From contig NZ_QGGV01000001.1 in NCBI RefSeq assembly GCF_003148765.1, positions 800,001 through 864,000 on the forward strand: a stretch of DNA of 64,000 nt, read 5' to 3'. Positions 53,734 through 61,812 of this stretch are shown here, in pieces (the first letter of the stretch is position 1; every line of letters begins with the position of its first letter). Origin of the DNA: Silicimonas algicola. GTDB taxonomy: Bacteria; Pseudomonadota; Alphaproteobacteria; Rhodobacterales; Rhodobacteraceae. Below the pieces are notes generated by a model that did no database searches, was not told the origin of the DNA, and saw nothing but the letters and a program-made list of their open reading frames with translations. The position numbers and the translations under genes were made by a program.

Positions 53734-54378
53734 TCAGCCCGTGTGCTTCATCCGCAGATATATTCGCCGCATTCGGCGGAACGCCGTCAGGATTTCACCC
53801 AGGATCACAACCCAAAGCGCCAGTTGCAGCACACCGGTCGGATCGAGCAACAGCGCCAGAGACGCGGCAAGGATCGCGGCGATCGTGACGGCGGCCATGC
53901 GGTGTTGCTTGGCCATCGGGCCCGAAAAGTCCATCGCCTGGCCGAGCGAAGCCCCGAAGGCGCGCAGGTACGAAATGAGGACCGCGAGGCAGGCGGCAGC
54001 CCAGCCTGCGGATGTGACACCCGCGCCAAATCCGAAACCGACCAGGATCAGCACGTCGGCCAGACGATCCGGAACTTCATTCCAGAAGGGACCGGTCGCG
54101 TCCCCGCGCCCTGCCTCGACCGCGACCATGCCGTCGAAGAGGTTGCAGAGCAGACGCAACTGAACGAAGCCCGCGCCCGCCAAAAGAAGTGCGATGTCGA
54201 GCCCCGGTGCGCTTCGGTCGACACCGGCAAAACACGCCCCGGCGAAGGCTGCAAAGACGACGCTTGCAGCCGAGATCTGGTTCGGCGTGATGTTCGCGGC
54301 GGCAAGACGACCTGAGATCGCCTGCGCCCAACCGGTATCGCGACTCTTGAGGGGACGCCGGTTCTTGAGGTCAGCCAA
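53734..54378 (-). CDS. CDP-alcohol phosphatidyltransferase-like protein (YnbA-like)
   Basis: A 214-residue membrane protein. The catalytic segment is DGMVAVEAGRGDATGPFWNEVPDRLAD, with acidic residues at Asp82, Asp104 and Asp108. It deviates from the classical DGxxAR-x8-G-x3-D-x3-D spacing, as in a YnbA-type subfamily. Start: TTG at 54378 preceded by GGAGG at ideal spacing, overlapping the upstream stop by 8 bp. It would transfer phosphatidate from CDP-diacylglycerol to an unknown alcohol. Confidence 0.82.
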   Translation of the reverse strand: MADLKNRRPLKSRDTGWAQAISGRLAAANITPNQISAASVVFAAFAGACFAGVDRSAPGLDIALLLAGAGFVQLRLLCNLFDGMVAVEAGRGDATGPFWNEVPDRLADVLILVGFGFGAGVTSAGWAAACLAVLISYLRAFGASLGQAMDFSGPMAKQHRMAAVTIAAILAASLALLLDPTGVLQLALWVVILGEILTAFRRMRRIYLRMKHTG

Positions 54379-54742
54379 GGGAAGGCCTCCGTCGAATGTA
54401 GCAATAGGCGAAAATGTAGCTTCCAGACACAAGGAGCGGGACTGAAACGGTCGCCGCGAGTTCCGGCGTTCCGGACACCCGATGCGCCGCAAGGAGAAGA
54501 GTGGCGGAAAACAGAAGCGACGTCCCCGCAGCCAGGGACCAGTGCGGCAGGAACCGAAGAAGACGGTCCGCGATCATCTTGAGGCAGGCGGTCAGAAAGC
54601 CCGACAATGCGGCCTGCAGAACGGCGGCTCGCACCGTCTCGGACACTTCGTGGTGACGGTTCGCATAGAAGGACCAACTCCCCATCAGCACCGCGCCGAA
54701 GGTCACGTGGACCCATGTCTGTGATGCCAGACGCCTGATCAC
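54371..54742 (-). CDS. Small membrane protein in the lipid cluster
   Basis: A protein of about 123 residues with three to four hydrophobic helices (WVHVTFGAVLMGSWSFYANRHH, AVLQAALSGFLTACLKMIADRLL, TSLLFSATLLLAAHRV, ATVSVPLLVSGSYIFAYCYI). I do not recognise a family. It starts with GTG at 54742 within the cytidylyltransferase stop (GTGA), or at the GTG two codons earlier, and is coupled at both ends, so it probably works in the same lipid pathway. Confidence 0.68.
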   Translation of the reverse strand: MIRRLASQTWVHVTFGAVLMGSWSFYANRHHEVSETVRAAVLQAALSGFLTACLKMIADRLLRFLPHWSLAAGTSLLFSATLLLAAHRVSGTPELAATVSVPLLVSGSYIFAYCYIRRRPSLG

Positions 54743-55674
54743 GTCCACCAGAAGCGCGTCAGGTGGAAGAAGATCGGCGCCGAGAAGACGACCGAGTCGA
54801 GTCGATCGATGAACCCCCCATGGCCTTCGATGGTGTGTCCCCAATCCTTCACCCCGCGGTCGCGCTTGATGGCGGACATCACGAGGCCGCCGAAAAAGCC
54901 CATCAGGGCGATGATGAACGCCATGATCCCGGCCTGCAGCGGGGTGAAGGGCGTCAGCCAGTAGAGGGCCGATCCTATCAGGGTTGCAGAGGCCACCCCG
55001 CCGACAAACCCCTCCCAGGTTTTCGAGGGCGACAGCTTGGGCGCAATCTTGTGGCGACCCAGAAGCTTTCCCCAGACATACTGCAACACGTCCGAAAGCT
55101 GCACGACGACGATCAGAAAGGCGATCAACAGGACACCGCGCCCTTCGTAACCCTCGATCTTCAAGGTAATGAGCGCCGGGACGTGACTGGCGCAGTAGAC
55201 GCAGATCATCAGGGCCCATTGCACTTCCGCCACCCGCACAAGGAAGTTCCGGGTTTCTCCGCGCAGCGCCGAGACGATCGGACCCAGAAGGAAGCAGTAG
55301 ACCGGGATGAAGATCGAATAGATCCCGTATTCGCCCGCCCAGATCAGCCAGTACTGCAGCGGAATCACGACAAAGAAACTGGCAGCAAGCGTCCAGTGAT
55401 CGGCCCGATGCGCATTGGTCAGCGTCACGAATTCTCGCAGCGCTGCAAAGCTGCACAGGGCGAACAGGATCACCACACCCGCCCGACCCGCTAGAAAGGC
55501 GATGCCGATCAGGACGACCATTGCCCACCAGGCACGGATACGCGCGTTCAGGTTTTCGATGACGGCGTTCTCGCCGTCGGGGGAGTAGGTGCGCTCCAGA
55601 ATGGCGCCGATGACGCTCGCTACGATCAGCAGACCGATGATCGACGCCAGGAGATAGATGAGATCGGGGATCAT
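54739..55674 (-). CDS. Phosphatidate cytidylyltransferase family protein (CdsA/YnbB-like)
   Basis: A 311-residue polytopic enzyme that makes CDP-diacylglycerol from phosphatidate and CTP. The C-terminal signature is present: SPSKTWEGFVGGVASATLIGS, and MSAIKRDRGVKDWGHTIEGHGGFIDRLDSVVFSAPIFFH (KD.G..I.GHGG..DR.DS). Presence beside YnbA-like and PlsC-like genes suggests a dedicated lipid pathway rather than the housekeeping CdsA. Its ATG overlaps the acyltransferase stop. Confidence 0.9.
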   Translation of the reverse strand: MIPDLIYLLASIIGLLIVASVIGAILERTYSPDGENAVIENLNARIRAWWAMVVLIGIAFLAGRAGVVILFALCSFAALREFVTLTNAHRADHWTLAASFFVVIPLQYWLIWAGEYGIYSIFIPVYCFLLGPIVSALRGETRNFLVRVAEVQWALMICVYCASHVPALITLKIEGYEGRGVLLIAFLIVVVQLSDVLQYVWGKLLGRHKIAPKLSPSKTWEGFVGGVASATLIGSALYWLTPFTPLQAGIMAFIIALMGFFGGLVMSAIKRDRGVKDWGHTIEGHGGFIDRLDSVVFSAPIFFHLTRFWWT

Positions 55675-56321
55675 GAGAGAGGTGCCGATAGCTCGAGAAG
55701 GGCGTTGCGCGTCCGGCCGAGAAAGGTCTCCTTGTCGTCACCGTCGAGATGTTGAGGTGAGCCGAAGGTCACCTTGCAGAGCAGGGGCACCGGTACGATC
55801 TCGCCCTTCGGCATGACGCGGTTGAGGTTTTCGATCCAGACGGGAACGAATGCCGTTTCGGGGCGCGCATGGGCCAGATGATAAAGGCCGGTCTTGAACG
55901 GCAGAAGCTTTTCCTCGGTCAGATTGCGCGTGCCTTCGGGGAAGATGATCAGCGACGCTCCCTGATCCAGCGCTTCGGCCATCTGTTCGACCGCAGCCTC
56001 CCTCGGCGCGCCGCCGGTCCTGTCGATCAGTACCGCGTTGAAGACATGTCTGCCGACGAAGCGCTTGAGACCGCTGCCCATCCAGTAGTCCGCCCCGGCA
56101 ACAGGGCGCACGCTCTTGCGCAAACGTCGCGGAAGCACCGCCCAGATCAAGACAAAATCGCCGTTGCTTGCGTGGTTGGCGTAGTAGACCCTTTGCCCTG
56201 GGATCGGCTCCACCCCGATCCACTCGGCGCGGACAGCGGTGATCAGCCGCGCGAAGAATTCGATCCCATGGGCCGCAAGCCGCGCGACGATGCGCATAGG
56301 GAGCGATAGTTCGGTCGTCAT
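55671..56321 (-). CDS. Lysophospholipid/1-acylglycerol-3-phosphate acyltransferase (PlsC-like)
   Basis: A 216-residue membrane-associated acyltransferase with the catalytic H-x4-D box NHASNGD (His50, Asp55), the phosphate-binding LIIFPEGTRN and an intervening VLIDR segment. It would produce phosphatidate for the cytidylyltransferase encoded next. The ATG at 56321 has only a weak ribosome site. First gene of a four-gene operon on the minus strand. Confidence 0.9.
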   Translation of the reverse strand: MTTELSLPMRIVARLAAHGIEFFARLITAVRAEWIGVEPIPGQRVYYANHASNGDFVLIWAVLPRRLRKSVRPVAGADYWMGSGLKRFVGRHVFNAVLIDRTGGAPREAAVEQMAEALDQGASLIIFPEGTRNLTEEKLLPFKTGLYHLAHARPETAFVPVWIENLNRVMPKGEIVPVPLLCKVTFGSPQHLDGDDKETFLGRTRNALLELSAPLS

Positions 56322-56675
56322 GCTCGGACACTGTGCGGGACAAGGGCAGGAGACGGTGTTCTCCAAACGCGATGATACGACGTCTTCCTGATCTGCGGCA
56401 AAAAAGAAGAATTCGCGTGAGACGCGCTGCAGGGCATCCACTCGCGAACCCGATCCGACCAGATCGAAAGGGGTGACATCCAAACCAAACAGAGCGGGAA
56501 GGCCATGAGTTGAACCTGAAGTTGTGTTTTGAACGGTATAGGCGACAAGAGGGCGTATTCGCAGCGAATATGAGCGGCGGAGGATGGCCCCCGGTCGTGG
56601 GGACGTCTGCACACTGGAAAGGCGGCGTACTCTCGGCACGGTCTGGATAGTAGCGTCTGCGGGTCGACGCTTCGG
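56322..56675. promoter_or_regulatory. Divergent intergenic region upstream of the lasso cluster
   Basis: A 354-bp non-coding region between the acyltransferase and the nucleotidyltransferase genes. It contains an A-rich patch near 56398 and a perfect 15-bp odd palindrome TATTCGC-A-GCGAATA at 56556-56570, about 105 bp before the first lasso-cluster gene, a candidate operator. No confident -35/-10 pair was found. Confidence 0.4.
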
Positions 56676-57920
56676 GTGAATCGCTATAGCGTTTCTGACA
56701 GTCGATGCCTTCAATCGGCCATCGAGGTGCACGAAATTTTGGCTCTGGCGTCATCGAACCTTACGATTTCGGCAAACGACGGGACCGGCTTCGATGTCGA
56801 GGAAGACTTTGTGCGGGCTCTGGTGTCCGACGCACCTGACTCCTGGCCCGAAACCCTAAATGGAACACGCGTTCTCGAACGCCTCGTGTTTCACGGCACC
56901 GAAGTTCTCTCGGCTGCCGCTCTGAAGGAGATGGAGGGTGTACCCGCCGAGGTTCTCGATGCTGTCGAGCGTGCTGCGCTGGTCCAGGGCTTCTGGGAGG
57001 ATCGTCACCGCAAGGTTATCGGCGATGCCGTCGACGCGCTGGCAGAGGCTGGTATCGACAGCGTCATCCTCAAGGGCACGGCGAGCGCTTACAGTGTCTA
57101 CGACATGCCTGCGGCGCGGACGAGGGGGGACACCGACCTTCTGATCGCGGGGGAGAACGTCGACCGCGCCGGCAGGATACTCGGCGACCTCGGGTTCGGG
57201 CGTGATACGACCTTCTCGCTCGGCGGGGCCGTGACCCAGTTCAGCTTCAGCCAGGCCGATGCAAGCTGTGGGTGGGAGCATGTCATCGACCTCCACTGGT
57301 CCCTGAACAACTCAGCCGTTTTGTCCCGCGCCTTCTCCACACGGGAACTGCTCAAAAGATCGGTGCCGCTGGCCCGCTTCTCCGCGATGGCCCGCGCACC
57401 TCATCCCGTCGATGCGCTGCTGATCACCTGCCTTCACCGCTTCGTTCATCTCGTCTCGCCCTACTCGGTCGAGGGTGTCGACCACTTCAGCGCCGACAGG
57501 CTGATCTGGCTTGCGGACATTGATCGCCTCGCGCGCACCCTGTCGGATAAGGACTGGGGCGCGCTCCGCATCGAGGCCACCCGCAGGGGCCTTGCCGACG
57601 TCACAGCTTCGGGACTGGAGACAGGCCAGACGATTTTCGGCACACCACTTCCGGAGGGACTGATCGGCGAGTGGAACGCCTCGCCTCCGTCTTTGGTCGA
57701 CAGATATCTGAAGGCTGGGCGGATAACGCGGACATGGATGGACCTTCGGGCCCTCGACGGAGCCGGGGCGAAGGCCGCTTTCGTTCGCGACCACCTGTTC
57801 CCGCGCGCCGACTATATGCACGCCCGGTTCGGAGAAGGCGGAAGCCTCTCGATCCTCTACCTCCGTCGCGTCCTGCGCGGTCTGGCGAAGGTGCTGCGAC
57901 AGGACCTGGGCCGGCCATGA
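56676..57920 (+). CDS. Lasso-cluster nucleotidyltransferase (NTP_transf_5-type)
   Basis: A 414-residue soluble protein of the uncharacterised nucleotidyltransferase family. The catalytic region is VILKGTASAYSVYDMPAARTRGDTDLLI, with Lys133 and the metal-binding Asp152/Asp154 pair. Such proteins are found in paeninodin- and pseudomycoidin-type lasso clusters that also have an HPr-kinase-like enzyme; there they act on the phosphorylated peptide tail, with glycosylation reported for the pseudomycoidin one as I recall. The start is uncertain: GTG at 56676 has no clear ribosome site. Stop overlaps the ABC gene (ATGA). Confidence 0.8.
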   Translation: MNRYSVSDSRCLQSAIEVHEILALASSNLTISANDGTGFDVEEDFVRALVSDAPDSWPETLNGTRVLERLVFHGTEVLSAAALKEMEGVPAEVLDAVERAALVQGFWEDRHRKVIGDAVDALAEAGIDSVILKGTASAYSVYDMPAARTRGDTDLLIAGENVDRAGRILGDLGFGRDTTFSLGGAVTQFSFSQADASCGWEHVIDLHWSLNNSAVLSRAFSTRELLKRSVPLARFSAMARAPHPVDALLITCLHRFVHLVSPYSVEGVDHFSADRLIWLADIDRLARTLSDKDWGALRIEATRRGLADVTASGLETGQTIFGTPLPEGLIGEWNASPPSLVDRYLKAGRITRTWMDLRALDGAGAKAAFVRDHLFPRADYMHARFGEGGSLSILYLRRVLRGLAKVLRQDLGRP

Positions 57921-59605
57921 CCTTCACGCGCCTGATCGGCCTTGCGCGGCCTTACTGGCTGCCATTGTCCGTGGTGTCCGGCCTTCTGGTGCTGCGGACC
58001 AGCGTCGCTCTCGGCATACCCTGGCTGGGTGGGAAGTTCGCCGCCGGCGTCTTTTCGGACCGAGCCATCGACCTCGATCTCGTGCTGCTGGCGGTCGTGG
58101 TGCTCTTCGGCGTGCGGTCGGCTCTGGCCTATGTCACCGACCGCCGCATGGCCACGCTCTCGGCGAGGATCGTGACCGACCTTCGCCAGCGCATCTTTAC
58201 GCATATCCAGAACCTGCCGCTCGGTTATTTCCGGCAGAGGCGCCAGGGTGATATCCTGTCGTTTGCCGTCTACGAGCCCGAGCACCTCAGTGCCTTCGCG
58301 ACCGGCACGCTGACAAGCCTCCTTCCCAATATCCTTGCGGTCGCGGGCGCACTTGCGGTCATGGCGAGCATAGCGCCTCTCCTCGCCGCGATCGTGCTCC
58401 TGCTTGTGCCACTCTTCTACGTGGGTCTCCGGCTGATCGGCCGCAGGCTGCGCCCGCTCTCGGTCGAGGCGCGGGACGCCTACTCCGACCTCGTCTCGAC
58501 GGTCGACGAGAACCTCTCGATGATGCCCGCCGTCAAGGCCTTCACCCGGGAGGTGGACGAGGCCGAAAGCTACCGCCTCCGCGCCGAACGCCTGCGCTCG
58601 CTCGAAGTCGAACGCGAGGGGCTGACCGCTCTTTTGAACGCTGCCATCCAGTTTGGAGCGGTCTTGGCCATGGTGATCCTGCTGAGGCTCTTGGGCGACA
58701 GGGTGACGGGCGGTGCGATGTCGGTGTCGGACTTCGTCACCTTCCTACTCTACGCGGCCTTCCTGACCGGCCCGTTCTCCTCGCTCGCCGGTGTCTGGGC
58801 CGCGACGCAGCACGCGCGCGGCGCGATGACCCGTCTCGACGATCTGTTCGGCGAGGCTGGAGAAGGGCCAGCGATCGCGGCGCCGGCGATCGGTCCGATC
58901 CGTGGAGACATCGTCTTCGAGGACGTCCACCTTGCCTATCCGGGCCGCGCCTCGGCCCTGAACGGCGTCGATCTGCGCATTCCGGCGGGTCAGACGGTTG
59001 CACTTGTGGGGGCGAACGGCGCGGGCAAGACGACGCTCGTCAACCTCCTCACGCGCTTCGACCGGCCCGACCGGGGGGTAGTCCGGATCGATGGCACCGA
59101 TGTGTCGACCGTCGATCTTCGCAGCCTCCGAGAGCAGATCGCCGTCCTTTCGCAGACCGTGCTCCTCTTCAACGCGAGCATCCGGGAGAATATCGCCTTC
59201 GGCCTTCGCGGTGCGGGTGACGCGGCCATCGAAGATGCCGCACGCCGGGCGCAGGCACACGCATTCGTCAGCCGGCTGCCGGACGGCTATGACACCATCG
59301 TCGGCGACCGCGGCATTCGCCTCTCGGGCGGTCAGGCACAGCGGGTGGCCTTGGCGCGTGCGCTGCTGAAGGACCCGGCGATTCTCGTCCTCGACGAACC
59401 AACGGCCATGTTCGACCCCGAGGGAGAGGACGCCTTCATCGCGGACGCCAGGGCGGCCTTCGCCGACAGGACGGTCATCCTCATCACGCACCGTCCGGGC
59501 AGCCTGGCGCTGGCCGACCGGGTGGTGACGTTGAGCGAGGGCAAGGTGGTCGCGGACGAGGGGAAGACGATTGCTCTGAGCACGCGGCGCGAGGTGCGTG
59601 CATGA
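57917..59605 (+). CDS. Lasso peptide ABC exporter (D protein), TMD-NBD half transporter
   Basis: A 562-residue half transporter: six-helix domain (about 1-295), then ATPase with Walker A GANGAGKTT, Q-loop VLSQTVLLFNASIRENI, signature LSGGQAQR, Walker B LVLDEPTA and the switch His in ITHRPGS. It dimerises and probably exports the mature lasso peptide, giving self-immunity. Start ATG at 57917 overlaps the nucleotidyltransferase stop; it is in turn coupled to the cyclase gene (ATGA). Confidence 0.9.
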   Translation: MTFTRLIGLARPYWLPLSVVSGLLVLRTSVALGIPWLGGKFAAGVFSDRAIDLDLVLLAVVVLFGVRSALAYVTDRRMATLSARIVTDLRQRIFTHIQNLPLGYFRQRRQGDILSFAVYEPEHLSAFATGTLTSLLPNILAVAGALAVMASIAPLLAAIVLLLVPLFYVGLRLIGRRLRPLSVEARDAYSDLVSTVDENLSMMPAVKAFTREVDEAESYRLRAERLRSLEVEREGLTALLNAAIQFGAVLAMVILLRLLGDRVTGGAMSVSDFVTFLLYAAFLTGPFSSLAGVWAATQHARGAMTRLDDLFGEAGEGPAIAAPAIGPIRGDIVFEDVHLAYPGRASALNGVDLRIPAGQTVALVGANGAGKTTLVNLLTRFDRPDRGVVRIDGTDVSTVDLRSLREQIAVLSQTVLLFNASIRENIAFGLRGAGDAAIEDAARRAQAHAFVSRLPDGYDTIVGDRGIRLSGGQAQRVALARALLKDPAILVLDEPTAMFDPEGEDAFIADARAAFADRTVILITHRPGSLALADRVVTLSEGKVVADEGKTIALSTRREVRA

Positions 59606-61503
59606 GCGGCATCGCCGGCATCATCCGCTTCGACGGCGGTCCCGTGGATCTCCGCGAGGTGGAGGCGATGACGACGGCCATGGCGCATCGCGGTCCCGAT
59701 GGCATCCGGCACTGGTCGTCCGGGTCGGTGGCGCTGGGTCACTGCATGTTGGTGACGACGAGCGAGGCTCTCGAGGAGACCCAGCCTCTGACAAACGAGA
59801 CCGGCGACCTCGTCCTCGTGATGGACGGGCGCGTCGACAACTGGGAGGAGCTCCGCGCCACGCTTCTGGCGAAGGGCGCTCAACTGCGCACAAGGGCCGA
59901 CGCCGAACTCGTCCTGCGGGCTTACGAGACGTGGGGCGAGGAGTGCCTTCAGTGGGTCGATGGCGACTACGCGCTGGTGATCTGGGACGCGCGCCGGCGC
60001 CGTGCCTTCTGTGCTCGAGACCGGATCGGGGCCAAGCCCTTCGTCTATCATTGGGACGGCAAGCGGCTGATCTTCGGCTCGGAGATCCGCGCCGTTCTAG
60101 ATGCGACGGGCGAGCCGAGGCGTTGGAATGAAGGGTTTCTGGCGGAAACGCTTGCGGCCAGCTGGGTGTCGCGGGACGAGACCTTATGGCAAGGCGTCAT
60201 GCGCCTTGTCGCCGCGCGCTACATGGTCGTCGGCGAGGGGAGCTGTCGGATCGAGACCTACTGGCATCCGGAGAATATCCCGCTGCTGCGCTACAAGCAT
60301 GACAGCGAGTACGTGGATCACTACCGGGAGGTGCTCTTCGACACGGTGCGGCGGCTGAGCAGGTCACATCGTGTGGTCGGCTGCGACGTCAGCGGGGGCT
60401 TGGATTCGTCGGCCGTGTTCGCGGTGGCAGATGCGCTCTGGCGCGAGGGGCTGCTGCCTGCGCCGGATATCCAGGGGTATACGCTGAAGTTCGAGGAGGG
60501 GACCGATGCATATGAGTTGGATTACGCTCATGAGGTGGGGGCGCACGTCGGACGGCAGATCAAGGAGGTGGAGCCCACGCTGAAGCCGCTTGAGTGGTAT
60601 CTGGATGAGGCAGTGCGGCGGGCAACCATTCCCAATTTCCCGAATGGCATCATGCAACTGAGTGAGTATGAGGCGCTGAAGGAGGCGGGAGGTAGGATTC
60701 ATCTTGACGGCGTCGGCGGGGACCAGTGGTTGGCTTTCGCTGATAACGACCTGGCGGAAGCGTTTCAGACGGGTCAATGGCGAGAGGCAGGGCAAAGTAT
60801 AATGACAGACGTCCGTCAATTTGGCGTGGCTCACGCAGCGTATCGAGCCATGCGTCACGGTGTATACCCAGTGCTGCCAAGGCGGGTACGCTCAGCGGCC
60901 AATAACCTGAGGTATGCACTAAGACGACTTCCCCGCCTTGAAACGGAGTGGCTTGAGCAATCGCTAAGACAAAGGTTGGAAGAAAGGCAACAGTATTACG
61001 CTCAATGCCTGACGCCACGCATGGCGATCGGACTGAGAGAGAGGGTCCTGACCCTGCGAAGTGCATACAATGCTCTGGCACGCGAGAGGCTTGACGTCAT
61101 GGCAAGTCAGGCGGGAATCGAGAGACGGTCGCCGCTACAAAGCGAGAAGTTTATTGAAATGGCGCTCTCTCTGCCGCTCACACAGCTTCGACGTGGAAAG
61201 ACAGACCGCGCTATACATCGAACTGCGATGCATGATTGGCTACCCGCAGTGGTACACTCTAGGCGAACGAAGGCGGAGTTCTCGAACGTCTTCGCATGTG
61301 TGTCGGAGGAGCTGGATTCGGCCTTGTCTCATCCTGAACCCTTGGCGCCAGGTTGGACTGAGGCAGAGAAACGCGATTTGCTCCGTGCCGACTTGAGGTT
61401 TCCTAACCGAAACGGCGATCATTGGGCATTTGGTATGCTGCTGTGCCTCCTGTGTTGCAGGTCCATGTTGGAAGATGCTACGCTTGAAAAGGCAGTGTCT
61501 TAG
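59602..61503 (+). CDS. Lasso peptide macrolactam synthetase (C protein, asparagine-synthetase-like)
   Basis: A 633-residue homologue of asparagine synthetase B. The N-terminal glutaminase-like domain starts MSGIAGIIRFDG, so the glutaminase Cys2 is Ser, as is normal in lasso cyclases. The ATP-pyrophosphatase motif SGGLDSS begins at residue 264, with a conserved RSPLQSEKFIEMALSLP stretch later. It adenylates the side chain of ring-closing Asp8 and joins it to Gly1. Base composition changes around residue 300: the 3' half is clearly more AT-rich. It ends 19 bp before the precursor gene. Confidence 0.92.
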   Translation: MSGIAGIIRFDGGPVDLREVEAMTTAMAHRGPDGIRHWSSGSVALGHCMLVTTSEALEETQPLTNETGDLVLVMDGRVDNWEELRATLLAKGAQLRTRADAELVLRAYETWGEECLQWVDGDYALVIWDARRRRAFCARDRIGAKPFVYHWDGKRLIFGSEIRAVLDATGEPRRWNEGFLAETLAASWVSRDETLWQGVMRLVAARYMVVGEGSCRIETYWHPENIPLLRYKHDSEYVDHYREVLFDTVRRLSRSHRVVGCDVSGGLDSSAVFAVADALWREGLLPAPDIQGYTLKFEEGTDAYELDYAHEVGAHVGRQIKEVEPTLKPLEWYLDEAVRRATIPNFPNGIMQLSEYEALKEAGGRIHLDGVGGDQWLAFADNDLAEAFQTGQWREAGQSIMTDVRQFGVAHAAYRAMRHGVYPVLPRRVRSAANNLRYALRRLPRLETEWLEQSLRQRLEERQQYYAQCLTPRMAIGLRERVLTLRSAYNALARERLDVMASQAGIERRSPLQSEKFIEMALSLPLTQLRRGKTDRAIHRTAMHDWLPAVVHSRRTKAEFSNVFACVSEELDSALSHPEPLAPGWTEAEKRDLLRADLRFPNRNGDHWAFGMLLCLLCCRSMLEDATLEKAVS

Positions 61504-61522
61504 CTCAGGGAAAGTTGACTCA

Positions 61523-61675
61523 ATGAAGGATAAGTACTTCGAGCCTGTAGCTCAGAAGGCATACTCGAAGCCGAGCTTGACAGATTTTGGTCGGCTACAC
61601 CTGGTTACCCGCGGGACCATGGGAACGGCGAGCGATTCGTCGGAGAACATGACCAAACCGACAGGTGGAGGCTGA
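61523..61675 (+). CDS. Lasso peptide precursor (A)
   Basis: A 50-residue precursor directly after the cyclase. The leader (1-30) carries the RRE-binding motif YxxPxLxxxG as YSKPSLTDFG (Tyr14, Pro17, Leu19, Gly23), and Thr29 sits at the -2 position required for cleavage. The predicted core (31-50) is GTMGTASDSSENMTKPTGGG, with N-terminal Gly1 and Asp8 at the right spacing for an 8-residue macrolactam ring and a 12-residue loop/tail rich in Ser and Thr. The ATG has AGGGAAAG upstream. A longer frame from an earlier start overlaps the cyclase and is unlikely. Confidence 0.88.
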   Translation: MKDKYFEPVAQKAYSKPSLTDFGRLHLVTRGTMGTASDSSENMTKPTGGG

Positions 61676-61685
61676 GCGACATCAC

Positions 61686-61731
61686 GGCAGTTCGCGCTGC
61701 CTTATCGCCGCTACCATTGCAAAAGTGGCGG
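61686..61731 (+). terminator. Possible attenuator hairpins after the lasso precursor gene
   Basis: Two stem-loops lie in the 137-bp gap after the precursor: GGCAG/CTGCC (61686-61701) and CGCCGCT/AGTGGCG with one mismatch (61706-61730). There is no strong U tract. Partial termination here would make precursor mRNA more abundant than that of the enzymes. Confidence 0.35.
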
Positions 61732-61812
61732 ATAGCGTCGGTTGCCAGCAATCAGCGGCACTGCTTCTTGTCAGCCTGCGGAATATAGATTGTCGTGTGA
61801 TGACGAGGGTAA

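Noticed and set aside
61430-61522. Longer lasso precursor starting inside the cyclase gene
   Set aside because: It would overlap the cyclase by 74 bp and add a Cys-rich stretch unlike any leader; the ATG at 61523 has its own ribosome site and gives a normal 30-residue leader.
61523-61675. Ring closure at Glu11 instead of Asp8
   Set aside because: Known lasso rings have 7-9 residues; Glu11 would need an 11-residue ring. Asp8 fits.
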